The notes: generated by a model from the letters alone, not told the origin. 64,000 bases of DNA from Pseudorhodoplanes sp. (GCA_032027085.1 JAVSMS010000001.1:62001-126000), one strand, 5' to 3'. Positions 28,738-38,077 are shown, counted from the stretch's first letter. Numbers and translations: made by a program.

Positions 28738-29223
28738 ATGCCGGGGCAGCTTCCAATCCAGGAAGATACGCGTTTTCAAACGCGATCATGGATGGCTGAA
28801 CGAATCGGCTGGGGCATCCTCACTCTTTTCGTGGTCCTGGCGCTGCTTGGCGCTTTTTCCAACGGCGTTCTGAGTTCAGCGCGCGCCGAGCGCGAGGGCG
28901 TGCCGCTGACGATCGACTATGAGCGGTTCCAGCGGAAAACCGCTCTGACCCGCTTCGCAATCCATCTGCCGCGGCAGGGGCAGGAGGAAATCTGGCTACA
29001 ATTCAATCGCGCGCTGCTAGCGACCTATGAAGTCGAATCCATCCAGCCGCAGCCGGCCCGCGCCACCACCAACGCCAGCGGGATCGGCCTGTTCTTCGAC
29101 ACCTATGACGGCGAAGATCTCCTGGTGGTGATCTGGGCGCGTCCACGCCGTTTCGGCGCGGTCACGCTTGAGGTAACGCGCGTACCGCAAACCCTGCCGA
29201 TCTCGATCCTCATCTATCCATGA
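28738..29223 (+). CDS. Membrane-anchored hypothetical protein paired with DUF421
   Basis: 161 residues from the ATG at 28738; earlier starts are possible. One membrane segment (about residues 23-41: IGWGILTLFVVLALLGAF), then a soluble domain rich in strands (VPLTIDYERFQRKTALTRFAIHLP...). It ends with PISILIYP. No family name recognised. Its stop codon directly abuts the next gene's start, so the two are tightly coupled; the pair probably forms one membrane complex. Confidence 0.8.
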   Translation: MPGQLPIQEDTRFQTRSWMAERIGWGILTLFVVLALLGAFSNGVLSSARAEREGVPLTIDYERFQRKTALTRFAIHLPRQGQEEIWLQFNRALLATYEVESIQPQPARATTNASGIGLFFDTYDGEDLLVVIWARPRRFGAVTLEVTRVPQTLPISILIYP

Positions 29224-29715
29224 GTGGCCTCCGCCATGGACAGCGTCATCAATGCCGCCATCATCTATGTCTTTCTCTGGATCATTATCCGCATTACCGG
29301 CCGGCGCACGATGGGGCAGTTGACGGCCTTCGAGCTGGTGCTGTTTCTCATCATCGGCGGCGCGACCCAGCGCGCGCTCGTGGGCCAGGATTACTCGCTG
29401 ACGAATGCGATCATCGTTGTGACGACGCTGGTCACGCTGGAGATCGCCGTCTCACTGATTGAACGGCGCTCGAAAGTCTTCAGCCGCATCGTCCGCGGCG
29501 TTCCGCTGATTGTGGTGGAGAATGGACGCCCGCTGGCGCGGCGGCTTTATCGCGCACGCATCAGCGAGGAGGACGTTCTGGAAGCGGCCAGACGACACCA
29601 TGGGCTGACCAGGATGGATGAGGTGAAGTTTGCAATCCTCGAGGCCAGCGGAGAGATTTCCATCGTCCCCGAACGCAAGAGCAAGCGCGCAAGCGTGAGC
29701 GCAAAGGCCAACTAG
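29224..29715 (+). CDS. DUF421/YetF-like membrane protein
   Basis: 163 residues with three membrane segments at the N-terminus (INAAIIYVFLWIIIRITGRR; AFELVLFLIIGGATQRALVG; ITNAIIVVTTLVTLEIAVS-like) and a cytosolic C-terminal domain (PLIVVENGRPLARRLYRARISEEDVLEAARRHHGL). This matches YetF proteins, whose function is unclear. Start taken as GTG 29224, directly after the preceding stop; ATG 29236 is an alternative. Confidence 0.85.
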   Translation: MASAMDSVINAAIIYVFLWIIIRITGRRTMGQLTAFELVLFLIIGGATQRALVGQDYSLTNAIIVVTTLVTLEIAVSLIERRSKVFSRIVRGVPLIVVENGRPLARRLYRARISEEDVLEAARRHHGLTRMDEVKFAILEASGEISIVPERKSKRASVSAKAN

Positions 29716-29726
29716 GCGGGGCGCCC

Positions 29727-30344
29727 CTATTTCGAATGCGCGTCGATCAGGGCCTGGCCGGCACGCACGAATTGATCGGCGGGACCGTTGCGGCCGGTGG
29801 CCTGCGTGCAGACGAGCGCGCCTTCCAGCAGCATGAAAAGCTGATCCGCCAAGAGCTCCGGCTGCTCGATCTTGGCGGCGCGGCATAGTTCTACAAGTCG
29901 ATCTCGCGACTTCTGCTTGCACTGCTCGATCACGCAGCGCGCCGGATGGTCTTTTTCCGGCAATTCCACCGCTGCATTGGCGATGGCGCAGCCGCGCGAT
30001 TTCGGGTCGGCGACTTGCTGGGCGACCTCGTGGAGCCAGGCCTGAAGCTGACCCTTTGGATCGGCCGCGTGCTCCCTGCACAGCTTCTGCCAAACGGCGT
30101 CCTTTTCGCCCCAGAGCCGGCGCAGGTATTCCGCCACCAACTCATCCTTGGAGGCGAAATGCCGGTACAAGGTCATCTTGTTGGTGCCGGCCGCTTCCGC
30201 GATGGCATCGACCCCCACAGCGCGGATGCCATGCCGGTAAAACAGATCGCAGGCAGCCGCCAGGATGCGCTCGCGCGGCGGGATGCGCTGTGCGCCTTCC
30301 ATTTCTGAAGATTTTTCAGCGGTTGGGTTCATCGCAGCCATCAA
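29727..30344 (-). CDS. TetR family repressor adjacent to old yellow enzyme
   Basis: 205 residues. N-terminal HTH: RERILAAACDLFYRHGIRAVGVDAIAEAAGTNKMTLYRHFASKDEL. The C-terminal ligand domain is of the TetR_C type, with Cys in RGCAIANAA and CVIEQCKQKS; thiol or electrophile sensing is conceivable, as for NemR. Start uncertain (30344, 30332 or 30302; none has a clear ribosome-binding site). Divergent from the OYE gene region; a large inverted repeat lies 21 bp upstream and is its likely operator. Confidence 0.9.
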   Translation of the reverse strand: MMAAMNPTAEKSSEMEGAQRIPPRERILAAACDLFYRHGIRAVGVDAIAEAAGTNKMTLYRHFASKDELVAEYLRRLWGEKDAVWQKLCREHAADPKGQLQAWLHEVAQQVADPKSRGCAIANAAVELPEKDHPARCVIEQCKQKSRDRLVELCRAAKIEQPELLADQLFMLLEGALVCTQATGRNGPADQFVRAGQALIDAHSK

Positions 30345-30364
30345 AGTCGAATTAGCACTTGACA

Positions 30365-30417
30365 GGGGTGTTACCGGTCAGTACCTATCTAACCATGTTA
30401 CTGACCGGTAACACCCC
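30365..30417. promoter_or_regulatory. 19-bp perfect inverted repeat, probable TetR operator
   Basis: GGGGTGTTACCGGTCAGTA (30365-30383) is repeated exactly in inverse orientation at 30399-30417, across 15 bp. Each arm has an ACCGGT core, so each may bind a repressor dimer. A TTGACA hexamer at 30359-30364 touches the left arm, and a TACCTA at 30382-30387 gives 17-bp spacing for a rightward promoter. Repressor binding would block both this and the divergent tetR promoter. Confidence 0.8.
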
Positions 30418-30468
30418 TCCTCCGGGATGTCACGCACAAAATTACCGGCCGACCTGCTGGAGATTAAC

Positions 30469-30627
30469 ATGATCAAGATTCCCCCGATGACAAGCGACGA
30501 CTGCCGGGAGAGCACCGCCTCGTTTGACCACGGCACAGATCGCCTGGAACCGACCCGGCCGCTCAACGCACGCGACCGCTGCCCCAACCCCATCCTGCAA
30601 CTGCCGATCCTGAGCCCAGGGTTTTGA
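30469..30627 (+). CDS. Possible 52-residue small protein just after the operator
   Basis: Starts MIKIPPMTSDDCRES and ends LQLPILSPGF. GGAG lies 8 nt before the ATG. Composition (Pro, Asp, Arg, two Cys) is not typical of a known family. Could be a leader or spurious. Confidence 0.3.
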   Translation: MIKIPPMTSDDCRESTASFDHGTDRLEPTRPLNARDRCPNPILQLPILSPGF

Positions 30628-30728
30628 GCCGCGGCTGGTGCCGGATGCTTCGTGCATGACCTGAGGAAGCGGCGCGAAGACGAAAACGGGTCTGGGACCG
30701 ACTGAATGGAATGAAAAGGAATTGAACG

Positions 30729-30905
30729 ATGAATGTCTGCCGAAGCGATTTGACCCTGACCGAAGCCCTGTCCGACCCGATCATTGGTGCGGTCATGGAC
30801 GCCGATGGCGTCGACCGCGACGAACTCAAGCAATCGCTCATCTCGCTCGCGCAGACGATCGGCCTTAAGCGCAAAGGGTCGCGCACCAGTCTTTGCTGCG
30901 AGTGA
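30729..30905 (+). CDS. Small hypothetical protein, 58 residues
   Basis: Starts MNVCRSDLTLTEALSDPIIGAVM and continues DADGVDRDELKQSLISLAQTIG before a basic, Cys-containing tail (LKRKGSRTSLCCE). AAGGA lies 9-10 nt upstream. Codon use and the helical, EF-hand-like DADGVDRDEL segment look like real protein. Unknown function. Same strand as, and 248 bp before, the old yellow enzyme gene, likely under the same TetR operator. Confidence 0.6.
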   Translation: MNVCRSDLTLTEALSDPIIGAVMDADGVDRDELKQSLISLAQTIGLKRKGSRTSLCCE

Positions 30906-31153
30906 GCCGGAACTGAATTCGGAATGACGTGGCAAATGCTGCGCCACGTTGGCGCCGGACGGTCTCCCCTTTCCTGCCCCCTTAGCGGGGAGCTGTCCGG
31001 CGCAACACTTTCGATAGCGACGCAAAGTTTGCGCGCTTCTTCTTCCACCAGGCTGCCCTAACAGCCTGTCTCGCGCCGGGCGGCATTCCGTCGTCGTCCC
31101 ATAACGCGGAAAGCCGCCCGGTGCTTCATCATCAATACGCCAGGAGCGTCGTC

Positions 31154-32245
31154 ATGAACGTTCAGACTGCAAATCTGCAAGGAACCAAGACTGAAGGGCC
31201 ACTTTTGTCTCCCTACAAACTCGGCGATCTCGATCTGAAGAACCGCATGGTGATGGCGCCGATGACGCGCAGCCGCGCGCTGGATGGCAATATCCCCAAT
31301 CCGCTCGCGACGGAATATTATGTTCAGCGAGCAGGCGCCGGCCTCATCGTCACAGAAGCGACGCAGGTCAGCCCGCAGGGCGTCGGCTATATCCGCACGC
31401 CAGGGATTCATTCCGCCGAACAAATCGCCGGCTGGAGGAAAATCACCGACGCGGTGCATCAGGCGGGCGGAAAGATTTTCCTGCAGCTCTGGCATGTCGG
31501 CCGCATCTCGCATCCGGATTTCCATGGCGGCGCGCTGCCCGTGGCGCCGTCCGCCATTGCAGCCAAGGGCACGGTCTTCACGGCGCAGGGACCAAAGGAC
31601 ATGGTGACTCCGCGCGCGCTGGAATTGAGCGAAATCCCCGGCATTGTTGAACAGTTTCGCCAGGGTGCGGAAAACGCCAAGGCGGCGGGCTTTGACGGCG
31701 TCGAAATGCATGGCGCGAACGGCTATCTGCTTGACCAATTCACTCGCGACGGCAGCAACAAGCGCACGGATGCTTATGGCGGCGTGATCGAAAATCGGGC
31801 GCGTTTGCCGCTCGAAATCACCGATGCCGCGGTTAGCGTCTGGGGTAAGGACCGTGTCGGTTATCGCATCTCGCCGACGGGCGCCTACAACGACATGGCC
31901 GATTCCGGCCCGGCTGCTACCTTCTCCTATCTGAGCGAACAGCTCAGCAGGCGGGGGATCGGCTATCTGCACGTGACCGAACCGGCCGACACGCCGAACC
32001 GGGTCTCGCCTTTGCTGCGGAAGGTCTTCAAAGGCACCTATATCGTGAATGGCGGCTACAATGCCGAAACCGGAAATGCCGCAATCATGAGCGGCGAAGC
32101 CGATCTTGTCGCCTTCGGCGTGGCGTTCCTCGCCAACCCCGATCTGCCGATTCGTTTCGCACGGAATGCACCGCTGAACGCGCCGGACCCGGCGACGTTC
32201 TATGCCGGCGAAGAGAAGGGATTTACCGACTATCCCTCGTTGTGA
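31154..32245 (+). CDS. Old yellow enzyme family ene-reductase (NemA-like)
   Basis: FMN enzyme that uses NAD(P)H to reduce activated C=C bonds, nitrate esters or other electrophiles. 363 residues from the ATG at 31154 (AGGAG upstream). OYE features: LKNRMVMAPMTRSRA, YYVQRAGAGLIVTEATQVS, QLWHVGR, the substrate-binding His-Asn pair in GFDGVEMHGANGYLLDQF, then DGSNKRTDAYGG and YIVNGGYNAETG. Divergent TetR and the inverted-repeat operator suggest induction by an electrophile. A hairpin terminator follows. Confidence 0.95.
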   Translation: MNVQTANLQGTKTEGPLLSPYKLGDLDLKNRMVMAPMTRSRALDGNIPNPLATEYYVQRAGAGLIVTEATQVSPQGVGYIRTPGIHSAEQIAGWRKITDAVHQAGGKIFLQLWHVGRISHPDFHGGALPVAPSAIAAKGTVFTAQGPKDMVTPRALELSEIPGIVEQFRQGAENAKAAGFDGVEMHGANGYLLDQFTRDGSNKRTDAYGGVIENRARLPLEITDAAVSVWGKDRVGYRISPTGAYNDMADSGPAATFSYLSEQLSRRGIGYLHVTEPADTPNRVSPLLRKVFKGTYIVNGGYNAETGNAAIMSGEADLVAFGVAFLANPDLPIRFARNAPLNAPDPATFYAGEEKGFTDYPSL

Positions 32246-32262
32246 GTGGCGTCGGCGTAAAA

Positions 32263-32296
32263 AAAGCAGGCGGAGCCAAAAGGATCCGCCTGCTTT
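32263..32296. terminator. Bidirectional terminator between OYE and EF-G-like genes
   Basis: 12-bp perfect stem AAAGCAGGCGGA / TCCGCCTGCTTT (32263-32274 with 32285-32296), 10-nt loop, A-tract on the left. Serves two convergent genes. Confidence 0.88.
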
Positions 32297-32309
32297 GCTT
32301 TCGCGATCG

Positions 32310-34385
32310 CTATTCCGCCGCCCGCCGTGCCGCGACGATCTGGTCGGCGGTGCGGCCGGTCAATTCGGCCATGTGGTCGAACTTGAAGCTAAAAGTGCCA
32401 ACGCCCGCGGTGCCCGATCTGATCTCGACGATGAGATCGCCGATTTCCGATTCCGGCATCAAGGCGCGTACGCAGTCCCAGCCCGGCCAGCCATCGCGGG
32501 TGTCGAAGCCCAGGATCTGCCCGCGCCGCGACGACAGAATTGCATTCATGCGCGCGGTGGCGTCGGTCGGACAGACGATCTCAACCATGTGGATCGGCTC
32601 AAGCAGCACCGGCTGACAATGCGGCAAGGCCTCCACCACGCCGATGCGGCCGGCGGTGCGGAAGGCCTGATCCGATGAATCCACCGTGTGATAACTGCCG
32701 TCGACCAGCGTGACGGAAATGTCGACCACCGGGAAGCCAAGCGGACCTTCCTTTAGGCCGTCGATGACGCCCTCCTCCACTGATGGAATGTAATTGCGCG
32801 GCACGACGCCGCCGGTGATCTTTTCGGCGAAGGAAAAGCCCTCGCCGCGCGGCAGTGGTTTGATGTCCAGCACCACATCGCCGAACTGTCCGTGCCCGCC
32901 GGACTGTTTCTTGTGCCGGCCACGTTGCTGGATCGGCTTGCGGATGGTCTCGCGATAGCCGACGCTGGGCCGTCGTTTTTCGATGGCGATGCCGAAGCGG
33001 TCGGCGAGGCGCTCGGCCGCCACGCGCAGGTGCATCTCGCCCTGCCCCCACAGCACGACCTCATGCGCATCAGGATTATGCACAATGGTGATGGAGGGGT
33101 CTTCCTCCTGCATCTTGTTGAGCGACTGGCCGAGCTTGACGTCGTCCTTGCGTTCGGCGGCGGAGACCGCGATCGCCAGCACCGGGGGATAAGGGCTCAC
33201 ATCGGCGATCGGCGCATGCGCTTCCTTGCCGGCGGTCAGAGTTTCTCCGGTCCGCGCGTAATCGAGCTTGCCGAGGCCGACAGTCTCGCCGGCCTTGGCT
33301 GGCCCGCGCTTGTCCATCTGCTGTCCCATCAACTTCAACACACCTGACACGCGGCCGACTTCGCGTTCCGGCGTGATGAATGTCGTGCCGTCTCCGGCCT
33401 GTCCCGCCAGGATACGGGCAACCGACAGTTTGCCGCCATGGGCGGTGTGCCAGGTCTTCAGCACATAGGCGATGGCATCTGCGTTTTTCGCCTTGATGCC
33501 AAGCCGTTTCACCGTTGCTTCGACATTGGGCGCCTCGTGGCGCAGCGCCTTCAGGAGCCGCAGCACGCCGTTGGTGCGGATGGCGGAGCCGATCAGCACC
33601 GGACAGACCTGGCCCTCGCGCAATTCCTTGGACAGGTCATCGAACACCTTGTCACGCGGCGGCGGAATGTCTTCCAGCAGCTGTTCCATCAGCTCGTCAT
33701 CATGATCGGCGAGCGTCTCCAGCATGGTGAAGCGCGCAGTCTTCTCGCGCTCCAGATCCTCGCCGCTCAGCTCAATCACCTCGGAGGCAGTGTATTCCTT
33801 GTAGACATGCGCGCGTTCCAGCGCGAGATCGACGAAACCGGTGACGATGCCGTTCTTCCAGATTGGAATCTGCCGCAGCAATAACGGAACGCGCGACGCC
33901 GGCTGCAACAATTGCAGGGTTTCGCGCAGGCGCTTGTCGACCTTGTCGATCTTGTTGAGAAACAGGAAATGCGGGATTTTCAGTTCTTCGAGTTCGCGCA
34001 GCACCAGCTGCAATTGCGGGATTTTCTTTTCGTCCGCTTCGCAGACCACCACCGCGGCATCCACCGCCGGCAATGCCGCGCGCATGTCGTGAAGAAACTC
34101 GACTGATCCCGGACAATCAATTAAGGTATAGCTGTCGCCCATGAAGCTGGTTGTGGCGACTGACAGTTCCACTCCCATGCGGTGATCGCGTGCCTCTTTC
34201 GAGCCGTCGCCGACGGTCGAACCTGCGTCCACGCTGCCTTGCCGCTGGATCGCACCGGTTCGCGCGAGAATGGCCTCCAGCAGGGTCGTTTTGCCGCTCT
34301 GAAAGGGGCCCACCAGCGCAATACACCGGGGACCCGACGGTCTTGTGCCGTTGGAGTTTACGCCGTTCGCATTCCCTGCCGCCAT
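32310..34385 (-). CDS. Elongation factor G-like translational GTPase paralogue
   Basis: 691 residues from the ATG at 34385 (AAAGGAGG upstream). Domain order matches EF-G: GTPase (1-270), then domains II-V (GGHGQFGDVVLDIKPLPRGEGF in domain IV; RGQILGFDTRDG near the end). G1 is GPFQSGKTT (26-34), G4 is NKID (144-147). G3 reads DCPGSVEF where EF-G has DTPGHVDF, so the catalytic His is Ser94, and the switch-I RGITI is replaced by HRMGVEL. GTP hydrolysis is therefore likely atypical. Not the housekeeping fusA, which sits in the str operon elsewhere. Role unknown. Confidence 0.88.
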   Translation of the reverse strand: MAAGNANGVNSNGTRPSGPRCIALVGPFQSGKTTLLEAILARTGAIQRQGSVDAGSTVGDGSKEARDHRMGVELSVATTSFMGDSYTLIDCPGSVEFLHDMRAALPAVDAAVVVCEADEKKIPQLQLVLRELEELKIPHFLFLNKIDKVDKRLRETLQLLQPASRVPLLLRQIPIWKNGIVTGFVDLALERAHVYKEYTASEVIELSGEDLEREKTARFTMLETLADHDDELMEQLLEDIPPPRDKVFDDLSKELREGQVCPVLIGSAIRTNGVLRLLKALRHEAPNVEATVKRLGIKAKNADAIAYVLKTWHTAHGGKLSVARILAGQAGDGTTFITPEREVGRVSGVLKLMGQQMDKRGPAKAGETVGLGKLDYARTGETLTAGKEAHAPIADVSPYPPVLAIAVSAAERKDDVKLGQSLNKMQEEDPSITIVHNPDAHEVVLWGQGEMHLRVAAERLADRFGIAIEKRRPSVGYRETIRKPIQQRGRHKKQSGGHGQFGDVVLDIKPLPRGEGFSFAEKITGGVVPRNYIPSVEEGVIDGLKEGPLGFPVVDISVTLVDGSYHTVDSSDQAFRTAGRIGVVEALPHCQPVLLEPIHMVEIVCPTDATARMNAILSSRRGQILGFDTRDGWPGWDCVRALMPESEIGDLIVEIRSGTAGVGTFSFKFDHMAELTGRTADQIVAARRAAE

Positions 34386-34525
34386 GAACGCCTCCTTTTG
34401 GCAAGGCGCCTGACGCAAGAGCCGGATATCTCCGGCCACAAGTCAGACGCCGGAGACGCTATCGTCCTCCCGGATTATGGCCTTGGCAAGAGGAACCGGG
34501 CCGATAACCACTGCGGGGCCAAAAA

Positions 34526-35155
34526 TCATGCCCGAGCAATCACCAATTGGTAGTCACGATGAATGATGCGGTATTGGCCCGCAATCGCTTTCAGGAAGGC
34601 ATCAATGCCGGATTTCGGCCGCTCGCTGTCATCGTTCATGAGATCCCAGGCGTAGTCATCGAAGATCACTATTCCGCCGGGCGCCATCAGCGACCAAGTC
34701 AGCACCGCATCGCTATAGACATCGACGGCATAGTGACTTCCGTCGATATAGGCGATGTCGAACCGCCGCCCTGCAACGCCAAGTCGTGGTAAAACAGCGC
34801 CGGACGGGCCCTTCATTTTCTCCACGCGCCTGCCAAATGCCGCGACATTGCTGTCGAACCGCGCTTCGATGCCGGGAAGCAAGGCCGCGAAATAATCGTC
34901 CTGATGATGCTCGATATTCCCGCCGAATGTATCGACGCAGACGAGGTGACATTGCGGGAGGTAGTTCAGGAAGAACAGGGCCGAGCGGCCTTCCCAAGAT
35001 CCAATTTCCAGCACTCGCGCGGGCCGGTCGCGATAGTCCTCAAGCACGTCGAGCCAGAGCGGAATCCGGTTGGTGGTCCAGTCGCAGGAAAAATCTTTTC
35101 CGTCGTACCATCCGGCGATATCGGTTTCGCTGGCAAGCGCGGCTGACTGATCCAT
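34526..35155 (-). CDS. Class I SAM-dependent methyltransferase
   Basis: 209 residues. Motif I is ARVLEIGSWEGRSALFFL, then HLVCVDTFGG, RFDIAYIDGSHYAVDVYSDAVLTW and GGIVIFDDYAWD. This arrangement (DGSH, FDDY) is like sugar/O-methyltransferases of the Methyltransf_24 type. Substrate unknown. Divergent from opgC across 157 bp; both could concern envelope sugars, but that is inference. Confidence 0.82.
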   Translation of the reverse strand: MDQSAALASETDIAGWYDGKDFSCDWTTNRIPLWLDVLEDYRDRPARVLEIGSWEGRSALFFLNYLPQCHLVCVDTFGGNIEHHQDDYFAALLPGIEARFDSNVAAFGRRVEKMKGPSGAVLPRLGVAGRRFDIAYIDGSHYAVDVYSDAVLTWSLMAPGGIVIFDDYAWDLMNDDSERPKSGIDAFLKAIAGQYRIIHRDYQLVIARA

Positions 35156-35312
35156 TGTCGTTCCCCGTTCTGCAGCCGATGAAACAATAATAATTATGAA
35201 TGAAAGTTCCCAAAAAAGGCGTCCTCAAGGCCTTTTGCGGGAACTTGTTTTCGGCCCACACGTTCGCGCACAACGGTGCCGGCTCCCCCGCCGGCGCAAA
35301 AGGCTTTGCGCC

Positions 35313-36473
35313 ATGCCGCCCGCAACCACATCGCATCGCGACCTGCGACTGGACTTCTTCCGCGGGATCGCGCTGTGGCTGATCTTCGTCGATCACATTC
35401 CTCACAACGTCGTAAACTGGTTCACTGTCCGCAATTACGGGTTCAGCGACGCGGCGGAAATCTTCGTGTTCATCTCGGGCTATACCGCCGCCTATGTCTA
35501 TGCGCGGGCAATGCGGGAGCGCGGCTTCGTCACCGCCGCCCTGCGCATTCTCAAGCGGGTATGGCAGCTCTATGTGGCGCAGATTTTTCTGCTCGTGATC
35601 TTCTTTGCCCAGATCAGCTACGTCGCCCGAACTTTTGAAAATCCGCTTTTTGCCGAGGAAATGAATGTGGTCGAGTTGCTGCAGCAGCCCGAGGCAACCC
35701 TGCCGCACGCTATGCTCCTGCAGTTCAACCCGGCCAACATGGACATTCTGCCGGTCTACATCGTGCTGCTGCTCGCATTTCCGCCGGTGCTGTGGTGCAT
35801 GCTGCACGCGCCTTCGGTCACGCTCACGGCATCGCTTGCGCTGTATGTGGCCGCGTCGCAATTCGGATGGAATTTTCCGTCATTTCCCGCCGGCTACTGG
35901 GTGATCAACCCGTTGTGCTGGCAGCTCTTGTTTTTCTTCGGCGCCTGGTGCGCGGTGCAAGGCAGCGGACGACTGGCGCCGCTCGTGCACTCGCCCGTCA
36001 TTCTCGTGGCGGCCGCCCTCTATCTGCTTTTTGCCTTCCTCGTAGTGCTGAGCTGGTATCGCCCCTGGCTTGCCGCCTACAAGCCGGACTGGTTGCATGC
36101 CTTCCTCTATCCGATCGACAAGACCAATCTCGATGTGCTGCGACTTGCGCATTTTCTGGCGCTCGCGGTCATCACCGTCCGGCTGATCCCCCGCGACTGG
36201 ACCGCATTTCAGTCGCCCGTGCTGCTGCCAGCGATCGTGTGCGGGCAGCATTCGCTGGAAATTTTCTGCCTCGGCATATTTCTGTCATTTGCGGCACACT
36301 TTGTGCTCACGGAAATAGCCGGGCAAGTGCCCATGCAAATTCTGATGAGCGCCGCCGGAATCGCGATCATGTGCGGTGTGGCCGCACTCATCAGCTGGTA
36401 CGAGATGATCGAGCGCCGCTACGGAGCGCAGGAACGGCCTCAGGATGCCGACATTGCCGGCGGCAGTGTGTAG
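35313..36473 (+). CDS. opgC: OpgC-family membrane acyltransferase
   Basis: Family members succinylate osmoregulated periplasmic glucans. 386 residues with about ten membrane helices. The start HRDLRLDFFRGIALWLIFVDHIPHNVVNWFT contains the family's catalytic-type R..DFFRG...DH pattern, followed by YGFSDAAEIFVFISGYTAAYVY. Late helices contain LLPAIVCGQHSLEIFCLGIFLSF. ATG 35313 is chosen as the first codon before homology. Exact acyl group and acceptor not shown by sequence. Confidence 0.88.
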   Translation: MPPATTSHRDLRLDFFRGIALWLIFVDHIPHNVVNWFTVRNYGFSDAAEIFVFISGYTAAYVYARAMRERGFVTAALRILKRVWQLYVAQIFLLVIFFAQISYVARTFENPLFAEEMNVVELLQQPEATLPHAMLLQFNPANMDILPVYIVLLLAFPPVLWCMLHAPSVTLTASLALYVAASQFGWNFPSFPAGYWVINPLCWQLLFFFGAWCAVQGSGRLAPLVHSPVILVAAALYLLFAFLVVLSWYRPWLAAYKPDWLHAFLYPIDKTNLDVLRLAHFLALAVITVRLIPRDWTAFQSPVLLPAIVCGQHSLEIFCLGIFLSFAAHFVLTEIAGQVPMQILMSAAGIAIMCGVAALISWYEMIERRYGAQERPQDADIAGGSV

Positions 36474-36583
36474 CCGTGCGGCGCATGATCGGCGAAGTGG
36501 AGTTCACTCCGCCGAAGGTACGCCACGTTAATAAATTGGCGCGCGATTGGAGGCAAAACCGGCACCTACTTTTGCTGATCGCG

Positions 36584-38077
36584 CTAGAATCGCGGAATAT
36601 CCGGAAACGCCACTTTCCCCGCGCGCACATGCATGCGGCCAAGCTCGGCGCAGCGGTTCAGTTGCGGGAAGACCTTGCCCGGATTGAGCAGACCTTCTGA
36701 ATCGAAGGCGCACTTCAGTCGCTGCTGCTGGTTGAGATCGATTTCCGAGAACATCACCGGCATCAGATCACGCTTCTCCACGCCAACGCCGTGTTCTCCG
36801 GTCAGGACCCCGCCAACTTCCACACAAAGTCTGAGAATGTCGGAGCCGAAGGCTTCCGCGCGGTCGAGTTCGCCTTCCTTGTTGGCGTCGTACAGGATGA
36901 GCGGGTGCAGATTGCCGTCGCCGGCGTGGAACACATTGGCGACCTGCAGGCCATATTTCTCGCTCATCTCCCGCATGCGCGAGAGAACCAAGGGCAGCCG
37001 GGCGCGCGGGATGGTGCCGTCCATGCAATAGTAATCCGGCGAGATGCGCCCGGCGGCCGGAAACGCGGCCTTGCGTCCGGCCCAGAACAGCAGACGCTCA
37101 TCCTCGTTCCGCGACGCGCGGCACGTCGTTGCCCGGCAGTCGTGGGCAATCTTCTCCACGCGCGCGATGAGATGATCGACTTCGGCCTGACCGCCGTCCA
37201 GTTCGACGATCAGCAGCGCCTCGACATCCAGCGGATAACCGGCATGCACGAATTCCTCGACCGCATGGATGGCCGGACGATCCATCATTTCCATCCCACC
37301 TGGAATGATGCCGGCGCCGATGATGCGCCCGACGCATTCGCCGGCATCTTCGGACGTGTTGAACCCGACCAGCAGCGCCCGCGCAGTTTCCGGCTTCTTC
37401 AGGATACGGACGGTGATTTCCGTCACCACCCCAAGCAGGCCTTCCGAGCCGGTGATGATGCCCAGGAGATCATAGCCCCCGGCATCGAGATGCCGCCCGC
37501 CGATGCGCAGAATTTCGCCCGTGATCAGGACGAGCTCGCAGCCGAGCACATTGTTGGTGGTCATGCCGTATTTCAGGCAATGCACGCCGCCGGAATTTTC
37601 AGCAATATTGCCGCCGATGGTGCAGGCGATCTGCGAGGACGGATCGGGCGCATAATAGAAGCCCCGCTCCTCCACCGCCTGGCTGACCCCGAGATTGGTG
37701 ACACCGGGCTCCCCCACCACCACGCGGTTGTCGTAGTCGATCTCGCGGATGCGGCTGAACTTGGCCATGCCAAGCAGGACCCCGTCCGCCAGCGGCAAGG
37801 CGCCGCCGGACAGCGACGTCCCGGCGCCGCGGGGGACGACCTTGATCCTGTTTTCGTAACAATAGCGCAGCACGTCCGAGACCTGCTGCGTGGTCGAGGG
37901 CAGCACTACCACCATGGGCAATTGCCGATAGGCGGTCAGCCCATCCGACTCGTAGGGCCGCATCTCGTTTGCGGTTGCGATCACGCCCTCGCCCGGCACG
38001 ATCGCCCGCAAGGCGCGTACGATCTCCTCGCGACGCGACAGCACGTTCTGATCTGCAGGCGGCATCTGAACGGACAT
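36584..38077 (-). CDS. glcD: FAD-linked oxidase, glycolate oxidase GlcD-like subunit
   Basis: Oxidises a 2-hydroxy acid (glycolate or D-lactate) using FAD. 497 residues from the ATG at 38077 (AGGAG upstream). The FAD-binding PCMH domain shows VVPRGAGTSLSGGALPLADGVLL, APDPSSQIACTIGGNIAENSGG and GSEGLLGVVTEIT. The C-terminal domain has NVFHAGDGNLHPL and TGEHGVGVEKR, and ends with FDSEGLLNPGKVFP. glcE and glcF are not downstream, so partner subunits must lie elsewhere or it may be a stand-alone D-lactate-type enzyme. Confidence 0.9.
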   Translation of the reverse strand: MSVQMPPADQNVLSRREEIVRALRAIVPGEGVIATANEMRPYESDGLTAYRQLPMVVVLPSTTQQVSDVLRYCYENRIKVVPRGAGTSLSGGALPLADGVLLGMAKFSRIREIDYDNRVVVGEPGVTNLGVSQAVEERGFYYAPDPSSQIACTIGGNIAENSGGVHCLKYGMTTNNVLGCELVLITGEILRIGGRHLDAGGYDLLGIITGSEGLLGVVTEITVRILKKPETARALLVGFNTSEDAGECVGRIIGAGIIPGGMEMMDRPAIHAVEEFVHAGYPLDVEALLIVELDGGQAEVDHLIARVEKIAHDCRATTCRASRNEDERLLFWAGRKAAFPAAGRISPDYYCMDGTIPRARLPLVLSRMREMSEKYGLQVANVFHAGDGNLHPLILYDANKEGELDRAEAFGSDILRLCVEVGGVLTGEHGVGVEKRDLMPVMFSEIDLNQQQRLKCAFDSEGLLNPGKVFPQLNRCAELGRMHVRAGKVAFPDIPRF

